Shown here piece after piece: positions 31,263 to 42,680 of a stretch of DNA of 64,000 nucleotides. Below the pieces are notes generated by a model, which did no database searches, was not told where the DNA came from, and saw only the letters and a list, made by a program, of their open reading frames with translations. The DNA comes from Paracentrotus lividus. Lineage: Eukaryota > Echinodermata > Echinoidea > Camarodonta > Echinidae. Within the stretch, counting starts at the first letter, position 1. Every line of letters begins with the position of its first letter. The DNA is taken from contig CALNVZ010002445.1 of assembly GCA_940671915.1 (NCBI GenBank), forward strand, positions 304,040-368,039. Reading direction: 5' to 3'. The position numbers and the translations under genes are program-made.

Positions 31263-33437
31263 GTAACATAAACTGTCATTTTCGGCGGCAATTAACCTAA
31301 CATTGCTTTTTCTTTATTAAGAAAGGGAGGAACAGTCCCAATAGATAATGGGGACATCGTTTGGACCCAATAATATAAGTTATTTTATTGTATTGGTGAT
31401 TATTAAATTTGAAGTAAAGTGCCCAAAATTATAGCTTATTGCATTATTTGGGATTAACAAATCTTTTTTTCCTATTTCATTAAAGGCAAGTTTGCCGATT
31501 GACACAATCTGTACATAACAGATGTGAATTAACCTTATTTAATTTTATTTCAAAATACGAAATGAATAATATTTACTGAGATGGATTTTCATTACTTATA
31601 AAAAAAAAATTAAAAAAAAACTAAACGTTGATTTTTTTTTACGACTAATCCTTTTTTAGATTTCATTTATCAGGTGTTTATTTTTCTTATTAATGAATTG
31701 CAATCTGGAGTTTAATACAAAGCAAACTTGCCTCATTCTTTTAGTTATCTTTAATTTCCAATTTGGGATTTTAAGCGTATTTAGTCAGACTCATAATTTC
31801 ATAAGTTGTCGAAACCATGTTGATTAAAATAAAGTTTACTTCATTTTCACTTTTATTTGTCATGAAAATGAAAATGATGTAAAAGTGACATATTATGCAG
31901 ACGTATATCGCTCTCTTTAATCATACAGTGCAGCAGAAATTCAATTTGGTTGGGATATTCAGCCTGGATGTGTGTCATTGACGTATTATATTCTCTCAAA
32001 ATACTTTGATTTTGGTTACGTTTGAGCAATAGCTCTTTAATAATTTCCAATATTCATATCATATCAAGAAACAGTCAATTATATTTTCAACATATGAATA
32101 CTTTAACTCATAAAAACAGTTCAAGACACTCACTGTTACCCACAAATAGTATCATTTGAATAAGATAACGGAAATGGATAATCATATATGCATTTAAGTG
32201 CATATATATATATATATATACGACGATACAATACAACATTTTTATATTATTATTTAAAGTAAGGGTATAATGAATATTTAGATTTAAAAATGAAATATAG
32301 CTAATTTGTTCGTTGATGGTTTCATGCTTATGTAAGTATGAAATCAGAATAAACGTGATGAAAGAATGCCTATACCAGATGGTGAATAATTAAAAAGGTG
32401 CTCTACACCTATAATGTAATGTTCGTTGAAAGACATTTGATGAACGTTTTTTTTTTTCGAATTGTGTTAAAGTATTTATGTTAGACAGAAAATATCGTAT
32501 TCATTTTTGTATTGTTGGCTAGGGGCTGATGCTGTTAATAAATATTCGCAATATATTATTCTCATGTGTGAATCTTATAGTTTAGACGTTTATCATTTCA
32601 ATAGTTTTTTATGCTTGTTATCAAGCACAATGTTGAGAAAAATACATTACACCTACTAGTACCACATAATTTTAAACATACGATAAACAGGACTCAAATA
32701 TTGACGTTTTTGGTTAAAAGTTAGTGTTTCCCTAGTACTTGGCAGTATGTTCCCATATATTGGCTGAGAAAGATATTTTTCACAAGAAACAGTTTGTTTG
32801 ATACCCCTATACGATTATTATATCAATTGGATTCAGACAAATAGTTTAAAATATACATGTAAGCCAGTTATACCTATGTTACCTACGAATACATATGATT
32901 CTACCTCTTCTATAAACAAAAGTAATGGGCGGATTCCAATTTTTTAGGGTTTTAAAGAGGAGTCATTCTCTTTTCTTTCAGTAAGATATGACATATCTTA
33001 ATTAGCGTCGTGAAGATTAAATAATGCAAACTGACACAACCCCATGTTTTTCAAACAGATTGTCTTAAAACTATAACTTTAATGAGATATGGCAAATACA
33101 AGGAAATGAGGAGCACAGGCGCTGCTCTTACCGATTTTAACTATTGTTGGAATCTTATTGATGGAATGGAATGACATATCTGGAAGGAAAATGTATATTA
33201 GGAAGCAAAATTCTAACTGTATCAAGTTAGGGTACGTGTATTCGTAGGTGACATGCAAAGAAAATATGTTTTACTTTACCCCTCTGCCACAAAGTCAATT
33301 TGGGAGATTAAGCGTGGCAATTTATCACATGGATAGGTTGATATGTTGACTTTAGTGGGTCAAAGGACTAAATCATTAAAGAGGTTCTAAATTTGGACTC
33401 AACTTTTTGGCCGTGTACTCTTTTCGCTGGAATCGAC

Positions 33438-33439
<2 letters not shown>

Positions 33440-33480
<41 letters not shown>
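33440..33480. repeat. (TA)n at the right border of copy A
   Basis: A dinucleotide tract directly follows the inverted terminus of copy A. Confidence 0.9.
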
Positions 33481-33483
<3 letters not shown>

Positions 33484-33499
33484 TCCGTAAGCGTATCAG

Positions 33500-33800
33500 G
33501 ACATTCCCCCGAGGACAACTCCCGGGAGCAACATCCCCCGGAGGACATCTCCCGGAGGAACAACTCCCGGAGGAACAATCCGCCCCGCAGGACAACTCCC
33601 CCGCAGGACAACTCCCCAGCAGGACATCCCCCCGGATACCGGGACAGTCCCCCAAGGACAACTCCCCCGGAGACATCTCCCCGATGAAAACTCCCCGAGG
33701 ACAAAGTCCCCTGGAGGAATCTCCCCGATGAAACTCCCCCGGAGGACAACTCCCCGGAGGAACACCTCCCCCGCAGGACAACTACCCGAGGAATCAACTC
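33500..33800. repeat. 16-bp minisatellite, first array
   Basis: About 19 units of ~16 bp are related to GAGGACAACTCCCCCG. It is the reverse complement of the array at 35,386-35,735. Each unit has CTCC/GGAG arms able to pair. Because 16 is not a multiple of three and the unit lacks stops, Pro/Gly/Ser-rich frames appear on both strands; I do not treat them as genes. Confidence 0.85.
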
Positions 33801-33829
33801 TTCCGGAGACAACTCAACCATCGGAACAG

Positions 33830-35385
33830 ATCCACATGCATCGTTAATGTTTGCTCCATTTGCGATTTTTTTTTTTATTATTTATTTTTTTTTATTTTTT
33901 TTTATATTATTTTAAAACAATCGAAATAGCCATTCATGGGAAATAAAAATCTTTGTCAATTTTTTTTTTTTTCCGGGAAGGGTGTAAAGTTTGGCAGTGT
34001 ATAGAGGCGCACTGCTATTGGAACACGAATTTTATCGTCAGAGAAGAGAGAGAGATGTATCAACTTCAATCTTAAATCACCATAGGAAGATGAATCTGAT
34101 TAGATTTAAGAGTATGTGGGTCATGGTCAGACCCGTAACCAGGATTTTTGAGGAAGTTCGAAATTTGAAAAAAATTAACTTTTTGAAAGGATGATTTTTG
34201 AGGCGCAAAGCGTAGCGATAATTCTGACTAAAAATGACCCGAAGCGGTATATTTTTATACTTTTATGGGTTTTGTGTTGTTGTTATTATTTTACAATCGT
34301 GACGATCACCTTCTAATTAGCCCCCCCCCCCAAAAAAAAAAAAAAAAAAAAGAAAGAAGAAAGAAAGGTAGAAGAAGAGAAAGAAAGAAAAAAAGATAAA
34401 GAAACATAAAAGAAAGAAAAAAAAAAGGGGGGGGAAAAAAAAAGGATTTGTTTTTTTTTTTCTTATATATTTTTTTGCGAAGCGTCAAGTTGAAATGTTA
34501 TATCACACCTCTTAATTAAGCAAAGATATACATGTACATAATTTGATAAAAGGGTTTTGTGATAGGGATTTGTTGATATGCCGAGATGTTTTAATTTTCA
34601 TCTACTTCTGGAGATATTTTCATACCAACACTAGTTACAATAACACCCTCTTTATATGATAGCGAACACACGGCATGAATGCAAAGCTGTGCAAGTGCAT
34701 ACATAATTTATGAACTCACACCATTCAGATATGAATATTCGGTTTGTTTTGGATAAATGTAAAACAATTGTCTGTAAAATCTTAAACCCAATGACAATGA
34801 TTGTATTACATTATTTCTTGTAAAACTGGTAAAACAAGTGATGATGTTTAAATTGATTTTTGTGAATTTCTTTTTTTTTGATAAATAAAAATTGTGTTCT
34901 CGTTTAAACTTTTGCGCCCATTCTGATTTGTTTATGGTATGATTAATTATTAATTAAAGCTTAATTATCGTGGCTCACCACCCCCCCCCCTTGCTGAACA
35001 CGACTAGAGATCAGTATTCCAACTCGCCCTTCGTGCTCTTTTCTACTCCTGTAGCTTCATATTTAAGTTCCACATTTAGTATCCTTCCTTTTTTCAACAT
35101 TTCTTTTATTTCTTGCATTTTCATTAATTTTCCTTTTCTGAGAATCACATTTCGTTGGGGTATCTCTGAATCTGCCAAACCTAACAACCTTTTAAGGGAA
35201 GGAGTAGCCATTCATAGATTTGAAAGGGGTGGTTCCAATGAATGATTAGCAAATTAAATAACCATTCCCATCCCCGCTTGTAATTACAGAAGGGTTACTC
35301 CATGCGAAAAGTACTGTAATAATAATATTGTAACAGAAAGAAAAACCAAGGGGTTGGCATAAAATCAATATATAAAGCATTTAAA
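33830..35385. other. Spacer between the inverted minisatellites
   Basis: A fragment at 34,126-34,245 begins CAGACCCGTAACCAGGATTT. It is related to the terminus at 831, with a GCGCAAAGCGTAGCG phrase inside. Positions 34,320-34,450 are A/G low-complexity with C and G runs. A poly-C run lies at 34,980. I see no gene. Confidence 0.45.
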
Positions 35386-35735
35386 GTGAGGGGAGATGTC
35401 ATCCGGGGGAGTTGTCCTTGGGAGACCTGTCCTCCGGGGGAGATGTCCTCCGGGGGAGATGTCCTACGGGGGAGTTGTCCTCCAGGAGAGTTGTCCTCCG
35501 GGGGAGCTTTCCTCCGGGGGAGATGTCCTCCGGTGGAGATGTCCTGCGGGGGAGTTGTCCTCCAGGGGAGTTGTCCTGGGGGAAGTTGTCCTCCGGGGGA
35601 CACGTCCTTGGGGGACCTGTCCTCCGGGGGAGATGTCCTGCGGGGGTGTTGTCCTCCGGGGGAGTTGTCCTCCGGGGGAGCTGTCCTCCGGGAGTTGTCC
35701 CCGGGGGAGTTGTCCTCCGGGGGACGTGTCCTAGA
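35386..35735. repeat. 16-bp minisatellite, second array (inverted)
   Basis: About 21 units of GTCCTCCGGGGGAGAT, with TT, CT and other variants, are well conserved. It faces the 33,500-33,800 array in opposite orientation, with ~1.6 kb between. Confidence 0.9.
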
Positions 35736-35830
35736 ACCATCCGTAAGATCATGGAACGTCCAAAAGTGCTCTACGTGGAAACAGAGCGAGTATATTTCAG
35801 GAAAGACAGAGTTTCCTTAGTGCCCAACTA

Positions 35831-35860
35831 CTGTCAGTTTCTTGCCGGAGCCATCATCAG
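35831..35860 (-). ncRNA. Degenerate hammerhead-ribozyme-like core
   Basis: Read on the minus strand (sense for the inverted Penelope flank), this is CTGATGA, then an 11-12 nt hairpin-like segment (TGGC TCC GGCA), then GAAAC. CUGAUGA and GAAA are the conserved boxes of the hammerhead ribozyme, which Penelope-like elements are known to carry. Stem II has a mismatch and I could not confirm stems I and III. The sense copy at ~37,196 keeps CTGATGA but has lost most of the rest by a ~45-bp deletion. Confidence 0.25.
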
Positions 35861-36092
35861 GTTGGTGAAGATTCGTTGGAAGAGAAAACATTAATAGTTT
35901 GAAAGGAGTGAATAAAACAGTTACTAAAAGAAACCCACGTCTAAGATCGATTACAGAATAAAATTAGGAACTAGATAAACTGTAGCTAACTTCAGTTGAC
36001 AAAAAAAAGCAAAGTGAATAATCGATTCAATAAACGGTTCCATCAACTATTTGATATACTACAAGACATAACAATAATGTTGAGAAACGGTG

Positions 36093-36436
36093 CACAGATG
36101 GAGTACATCGGTCTCACGGAAGGCACGTTCAAATCCAGATACGCCAACCACAAGCACTCACTGACCCACAGATCCAATGCCAACGCAACCCAACTCTCAA
36201 AGTACGTGTGGCAACTCAAGGACACCAACACGAACTTTAACATCGATTGGAGCATCGTCCAACATGCCAAACCCTACAACAACTCGACTAAAAAGTGTCA
36301 CCTATGCCTTACTGAGAAACTGTGCATTGCATGTGCGGACCCCAAAGTATCACTCAACAAAAGAATTGAGCTTGTGTCTACATGCCGACACAGAAATAAG
36401 TTCAAATTAAAGGGGAAGTTCACCCTGGAATTTTAT
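36093..36436 (+). pseudogene. Penelope-like GIY-YIG endonuclease domain, C-terminal fragment
   Basis: In Penelope-like retroelements this nuclease nicks the target DNA for priming. The frame reads MEYIGLTEGTFKSRYANH near its start, then an LSKYVWQLKD phrase. A C-x2-C pair (CHLC) is followed by EKLCI and LNKRIEL, ending in CRHRNKF. These are the usual features of the domain after its first YIG segment. The frame is uninterrupted for ~110 codons. The upstream open frame to 35,996 belongs to the inverted flank, not to the domain, and the reverse transcriptase is absent. The final codons run into the TTAA MITE at 36,411, which supplies a foreign C-terminus and the TAA at 36,443. The domain call is firm; activity is very unlikely. 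Confidence 0.8.
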
Positions 36437-36906
36437 TGGTCTTAAAAAATGAAGAAAATTAATAGAAAAATATTAGTGAAAGTTTGAAGAAAATCGACGA
36501 AAAATAGCGAAGTTATGAATATTTAAAGTTTTGATTGTGTGACGTCACGTGCCAGCAGCTCTCCCATTGGTTGTGTATGTAAATTCCATAAATTTGTCTT
36601 TTTGTCAAGGTTCTTGATAAGGGAATGGGTCAATTTGATATAGTCATGTATATGAACATATGTTTGATGATATATGACCCGCATAGGTGACATAATTAAT
36701 TTCGTTTGAAAAAAATGACATTTTATGGAATTTACACTGCATAACACATAGGAGATCTGCTCGCATGTGACGTCACAGAATCAAAACTTTGAATATTCAT
36801 AACTTCATAATTTTTTGGTCGATTTTCTCCAAACCTTCACTAATATTTTTCTTTTATTTTTCTTCATTTTTTAACACCAAGAAAATTCAAAGGGTGAACT
36901 TCCCCT
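36411..36906. mobile_element. TTAA-flanked MITE with AGGGGAAGTTCACCCT ends
   Basis: The terminus AGGGGAAGTTCACCCT is repeated inverted as AGGGTGAACTTCCCCT, flanked by TTAA at 36,407-36,410 and 36,907-36,910. The arms extend ~150 bp with shared phrases (AAAAATATTAGTGAA, GAATATT, GTGACGTCAC). It inserted into the 3' end of the Penelope-like coding region. TTAA targeting points to piggyBac or Kolobok; no transposase is present. Confidence 0.85.
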
Positions 36907-37355
36907 TTAAAGCTTTTTCTCAACCGCCCCAAAAGATAGGTTGATTTTCCCGCACACGCAGTGCACCGTTTCTCAACATTATTGTTATGTCTTGTAGTAT
37001 ATCAAATAGTTGATGGAACCGTTTATTGAATCGATTATTCACTTTGCTTTTTTTGTCAACTGAAGTTAGCTCCAGTTTATCTAGTTCCTAATTTTATTCT
37101 GTAATCGATCTTAGACGTGGGCTTCTTTTAGTAACTGTTTTATTCACTCCTTTCAAACTATTAATGTTTTTCTCTTCCAACGAATCTTCACCAACCTGAT
37201 GATTGCTCTGTCTTTCCTGAAATATATATATATAACTTGGTGAATCTATCCTATGACTTCTAAATAGTGCTCTATGCTTGAAGGCAGAGCGTTGATAAAT
37301 AAAGACACAGTCTAGAAATCAAAAGTTTGACGGTTGGTTCATATATATATATATA

Positions 37356-38423
37356 TAAACCCCTCACAAAAAGTTTCGCAAGTCGACTTTGGTTCATGAT
37401 AACTTTTCAGGTACGCTTTAGTTATTCCTGATTTTCATACCATTGGAAAGATAATTTATTCCCCTTTTGATTGATATCCTATTTGTAATGATTGTACCAT
37501 TCTTCAATGCACAGAATATCAGAATATAGAGAAAAGTCAAAAGTCAAATGTTGAAAAATGCATTTTTATTGATCACATTGAAGTTCCGCAACTTCACTTT
37601 AGGTCCTGATAAATTTGAGGATATTTTCTAATTTTTATTAAATTTTATACCATTGTCAAGTTAATTTATTCCTCTCTTGATTGATACCTTATTTGTCAGG
37701 TTGATGTCATGCCTGTGTCCACAGAACCCCTCAATACCACTTGAATACATGACAAAGCGAAAGATAATTTTCAGTTTAAATTTCTGTAACACAACACTGA
37801 GCCTTGATACATTTTAATGTGGGGATTTAATTATTGTCAATTTTTATAGCATTAAAAAGTTCATTTATTCTTCTTTTTATTGATACCCTATTTGCAATAG
37901 TAACATCGTATTTGAATGCACATAACTCATGAATATAATGCAAAGTAAAAAGTGAAAAGTTGCGAAATGCATTGTTATTGCTCGCAACAGACAATAACAC
38001 TCACAATAGGCATTCAATTTGCAACATTTAACTTCTGACTTGTCCTCACATTCAGGTGTTCTGTCCATGCAGGAACAACACTATCGATACAATTAGGGTG
38101 TCATTGAAAAGAGGAATAAATTATCTTGACAATGGTATAAAATTCAATAAAAATGAGAAAATACCTCGAAAGTTATCAGAGCCTAAAGTAGAGTTGCGGA
38201 ACTTCGCTTTGATAAATGCATTGTGCAAAATTTGACTTTTTACTTTTCTCCATATTCTGATATTCTGTGCATTGAAGCATGACATAATCATTACAAGTAG
38301 GATATTAATAAAAATGGGAATAAATTATCTTTCCAATGGTATAAAAATCAGGAATAACTAAAGCGTACCTGAAAAGTTATCATGACCCAAAGTCGACTTG
38401 CGAAACTTTTTGTGAGGGGTTTA
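37356..38423. mobile_element. TA-flanked fold-back MITE, ~340-bp arms
   Basis: The ends TAAACCCCTCACAAAAAG face each other in inverted orientation. The outer ~110 bp of the arms are nearly identical, and moderate identity continues to ~340 bp. TA flanks both sides, within longer TA tracts. Each arm repeats phrases such as GTTCCGCAACTTCACTTTAG. No transposase frame is visible. It fits the Tc1/mariner target preference. Confidence 0.8.

Positions 38424-39211
<788 letters not shown>

Positions 39212-39290
<79 letters not shown>
39212..39290. repeat. (TA)n tract at the left border of copy B
   Basis: An AT dinucleotide tract ends exactly at the TGGTCGATTCC terminus of copy B. Confidence 0.95.
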
Positions 39291-39291
<1 letters not shown>

Positions 39292-39915
39292 GGTCGATTC
39301 CAACGAAAAGTGTACACGGCCAAAAAGTTGAGTCCAAATTTAGAACCTCTTTGATGATTTAGTCCTTTGACCCACTAATGGTCAACATTTCAACTTATCC
39401 GTGTAATAAATTGCCACGCTTAATCTCCCAAATTTGCTTTGTGGCAGAGGGGTAAAGTAACACATTATTTTGCATGTTACTTACAAATACACATACCCTA
39501 ATTTGATACAGTCAGAATTTTGCCTCCTAATATACAGTTTCTTTCCAAATATGTCATTCCATTCCATCAATAAGATTATAACAATAGTTAAAATCGGTAA
39601 GAGCAGGGCTTGTGCTCCTATTTTTCTTGTATTTGCCATATCTCATTAAAGTTATAGTTTTAAAGACAATCTGTTTGAAAAACATTGGGTTGTGTCAGTT
39701 TGCATTGTTTAATCTTCACGATGCTAATTAAGATATGTCCGGTCATATCTTATTAAAAGAAGAGAGAATGACTCCTCATCAAAACCCTAAAAAAATTGGA
39801 ATCCGCCAATTACTTTTGTTTATAGAAGAGGTGGAAACATATGTATTCGTAGGTAACAGCTAGTGTATTCGTAGGTAACATAGGTATTACTGGCTTACAT
39901 GTGTATTTTAAACTA

Positions 39916-40280
39916 TACACAACAAAAAAGTAAGTCCCCCCCCCCCTCATCAAAATGGTATAACTTTTAAACCAAAAGGAATTTTACGAATTTTATTACA
40001 TGTATACTTGGAGGTAATTTTATCAGCTTCCATTTTAGTGAATATTACTGAAATTCGTTATGTCATGCTTCAATGAGCACAGTCAAAAGGCAAACATGTC
40101 ACTTTTCAAAAGTCACAAGGTTAGTTTCATCAATTGAATCCAATAATATCGGAACAAATTCAAATTTTTCAACAAAAGATGTGTTCAGAAAGCTTGATGC
40201 ACTTAATATCTAACACACCAAATGACTTTTGCATTAAATTTCACGGTTAAATGAGCATGAGGTAAAATTTGCAAAAAATG

Positions 40281-40321
<41 letters not shown>

Positions 40322-41148
40322 TATTGTTACTTTAAAAAAATTATTGATTATGACGGAATAAGCAATCTGGAAGAGTGTTTTATACAAATCAATCAATTCA
40401 TGGTTGAATGAACACTTAATAAAAACAAAAAAAGAATATTTTTAAATTTATTAGGTAAGTATTGTTCCCTTTTGTGTCATGAAATCATTTTATCAAATTT
40501 TTTTTTGTTATGTGTATGTCAAATAATATTTTCAAATCATGCATGGCATTTTATAAAAAAAAAAATCCACGCTTCAATGAGCACGTGATACGTAAAAAGC
40601 CTATTTTTTTTTCGTTTGTGGACTAAGATTCAATTGCCTACTTGATAATGCACAGACCTTCTTGGATAGTTCATTAATTGAGTTTCACGAAAATGCCAGT
40701 GTTTTATGCTTCAGTGAGCAGAAGATATTAAAAAATATGCAAATAGAAGAAATTCAGAGCTTTGGCCCACTCAGTGCCTTATCAGATTTTCAATAGCGTT
40801 TGTTCCTGTTAGTTAGTACCACCATTGAATTGTGGCCAAGTTTCGTGAAAAACTCCCAGTAGAATAAAACAAAATATCAATGAAATTAAGCTGAATTTCC
40901 ATTTGTTGAAATTTTTGATTTCTCTCCATTGACATTGTGTACAATTTTGAGGCAAAAACAAACCCCAAATCAACATGCTGGAACTTTGACAAAAAGTTTC
41001 GAGTAATATCATTAGCAGTTATGTTTATAAACTCATCGACTAACTTATGTGCGAATTTGAACAAAACCGTTGCGTATGCATAAATAAGAACACATTAAAG
41101 GTAATTTGTCATGACAAAAGTCACAGACTTACTTTTTTTTGTTGTGTA
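39916..41148. mobile_element. TA-flanked element with TACACAACAAAAAAGTAAG ends
   Basis: The inverted termini are TACACAACAAAAAAGTAAG, with a couple of extra A at the right. TA stands at 39,914-39,915 and 41,149-41,150, and copy A has the uninterrupted site (near 32,850). The interior repeats the phrase ATGCTTCARTGAGCA about four times, and CACGGTTAAATGAGCATG. A T run of ~36 is at 40,285. No transposase is seen. A related copy is at 9,074-10,165. Confidence 0.8.
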
Positions 41149-42680
41149 TATTTTGTTGAATTCAATTGAATAATAATCGTGTAGGGTATCAACTAACTGT
41201 TTCTTGTGAAAAAATATCTTTCTTAGTAATATATGGAACATACTGTCAAGTAAAGGACACTAACTTTAACCAAAAAACGTCAATATTTGAGTCCTGTTTA
41301 TCGTATGTTATATCTTTAATCAAGATTATTGGTACTGGTAAGTGTAAGGTATTTTCTCAACATGTGCTTGATAACAAGCATAAAAACCTATTAAAATGAT
41401 AAACGTCTAAACTAAAAGATTCACACATGAGAATAATACATTGTGAATATTTATTAATAGCATCAGCCCCTAGGCAACAATACAAAATGAATTGGACATT
41501 TTCTGTCTAACATAAATACTTAACACAATTCAAAAAAAAAAAGAAGTTAATTGAATGTCTTTCATGAACATTACATTAGCTTGCAACGATCGTCTGCGTT
41601 CGCGGAGCGGGGGTGGAGCGGGATGGCCGCACCCTTTCATGAACACCGGGGGGGGGGGGCTTTTCTCGAAAGGGTGGTTGAGGAGGGGAGTAAATTAACG
41701 CACCCATTCGGGAACACGCGGGGGGCTTTTCTCGAAAGGCTGTGTTAAGTAGTTTTCTGACCAGTCGTTTTAAGAAATTATTCATTAAATAAATAATATA
41801 ATATATAGATAATAATAAAATAATAATAATAATAATACCAAATATTTCTATCGCGCCTTTCCAATATAAATAGGAGAAATAGAGGAGAGCTTGCATTTTT
41901 GTTGATTTTGAAGTTCATAATTCTAGAGAGATAGAGAAATAGCGTTTTTCTATCTGAATAAATTCACATTTGCATAGAAGTTTAGAAGCTCGCGTCCAAC
42001 AATATTAACCAGCCTTAGATAGAAAGTAGCATTTTTGTTGATTTTTAGCCGTGAGGCACGGACGCTTGTAGTTGGACACAGACACACATACTTGACCCCT
42101 TTTTATATTTTGATAACCGAGCAACAGTTATCAAAATCATGGACGAATGTGACATGCAGAAGGAGACTCGGGGGCGCGCCCTCCACTCCAGTCTTATGGA
42201 AAGTCTTTCGTGGCAATCTGGCAATATAGAAGGGAACCAAACAAAGTCCAAACAATCGTCAAAGAATGGAGGGGTGGGAGTAGGGAAAAGCATTGCTTCC
42301 CGAACGGAGTCCATGATGAGAATGATTTTATTTCAGACACAATTCATCCGCAGATCAGATGCAAGTTTTTAGTATATACGCGTGGGAAAGTGTGTTGCGC
42401 TTTGATGTTGAAGAACAAAAGAGACCGCGTTTCTATGATAATTGCCGACATGCGCGCGTATGACATATTCATGTAGATTACGCGGCGCTTTGATTAGTCG
42501 GCAAATTTGTAAACAACTCAACAGTGTCGCCTCTATTTAAATGCATTCTCTCACGATTGGCTCAGGTATACAATTTGACGCAAGGGTTGCTATCTTATTA
42601 TTCTCAGTTCGACATAATATATTGCAAGATTTCTAACATGACACCAAGTAATCAAAACAGTCATTTAATCCTCTAATTGA

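Larger units (their letters stand above)
20838..33439 (+). mobile_element. Copy A of a ~3.3-kb terminal-inverted-repeat element, with nested insertions
   Basis: The left terminus TGGTCGATTCCAGCGAAAAG (20,838) recurs in reverse complement at the right end (to 33,439), with about 28 bp shared. The flanks are AT dinucleotide-rich. The element body is in three pieces, 20,838-21,250, 23,888-24,337 and 31,008-33,439, together ~3.3 kb. Each piece aligns in order with copy B (39,291-57,065, opposite orientation). The body has no long frame but carries the motif TATTCGTAGGTAACA or its complement at about nine places. No superfamily could be assigned: the target duplication is hidden in TA-rich flanks and no transposase is recognised. 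Confidence 0.8.
35795..37220 (+). mobile_element. Penelope-like element, 5'-truncated, with inverted flank
   Basis: A GIY-YIG endonuclease fragment (from ~36,090) is flanked by ~270-300-bp sequences in inverted orientation: 35,800-36,092 and 36,946-37,220. Penelope-like elements typically end with such pseudo-LTR sequence, and truncated copies often carry an inverted piece of it at the front. The reverse transcriptase part is missing. A TTAA MITE (36,411-36,906) interrupts the end of the coding part. Relative to the coding strand the right flank is the sense 3' region. Confidence 0.75.

Noticed and set aside
33368..35894. Pro/Gly-rich 'collagen-like' frames in the 33.5- and 35.4-kb regions
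   Set aside because: They come from a 16-bp GC-rich minisatellite without stops, open on both strands with a 16-residue period.
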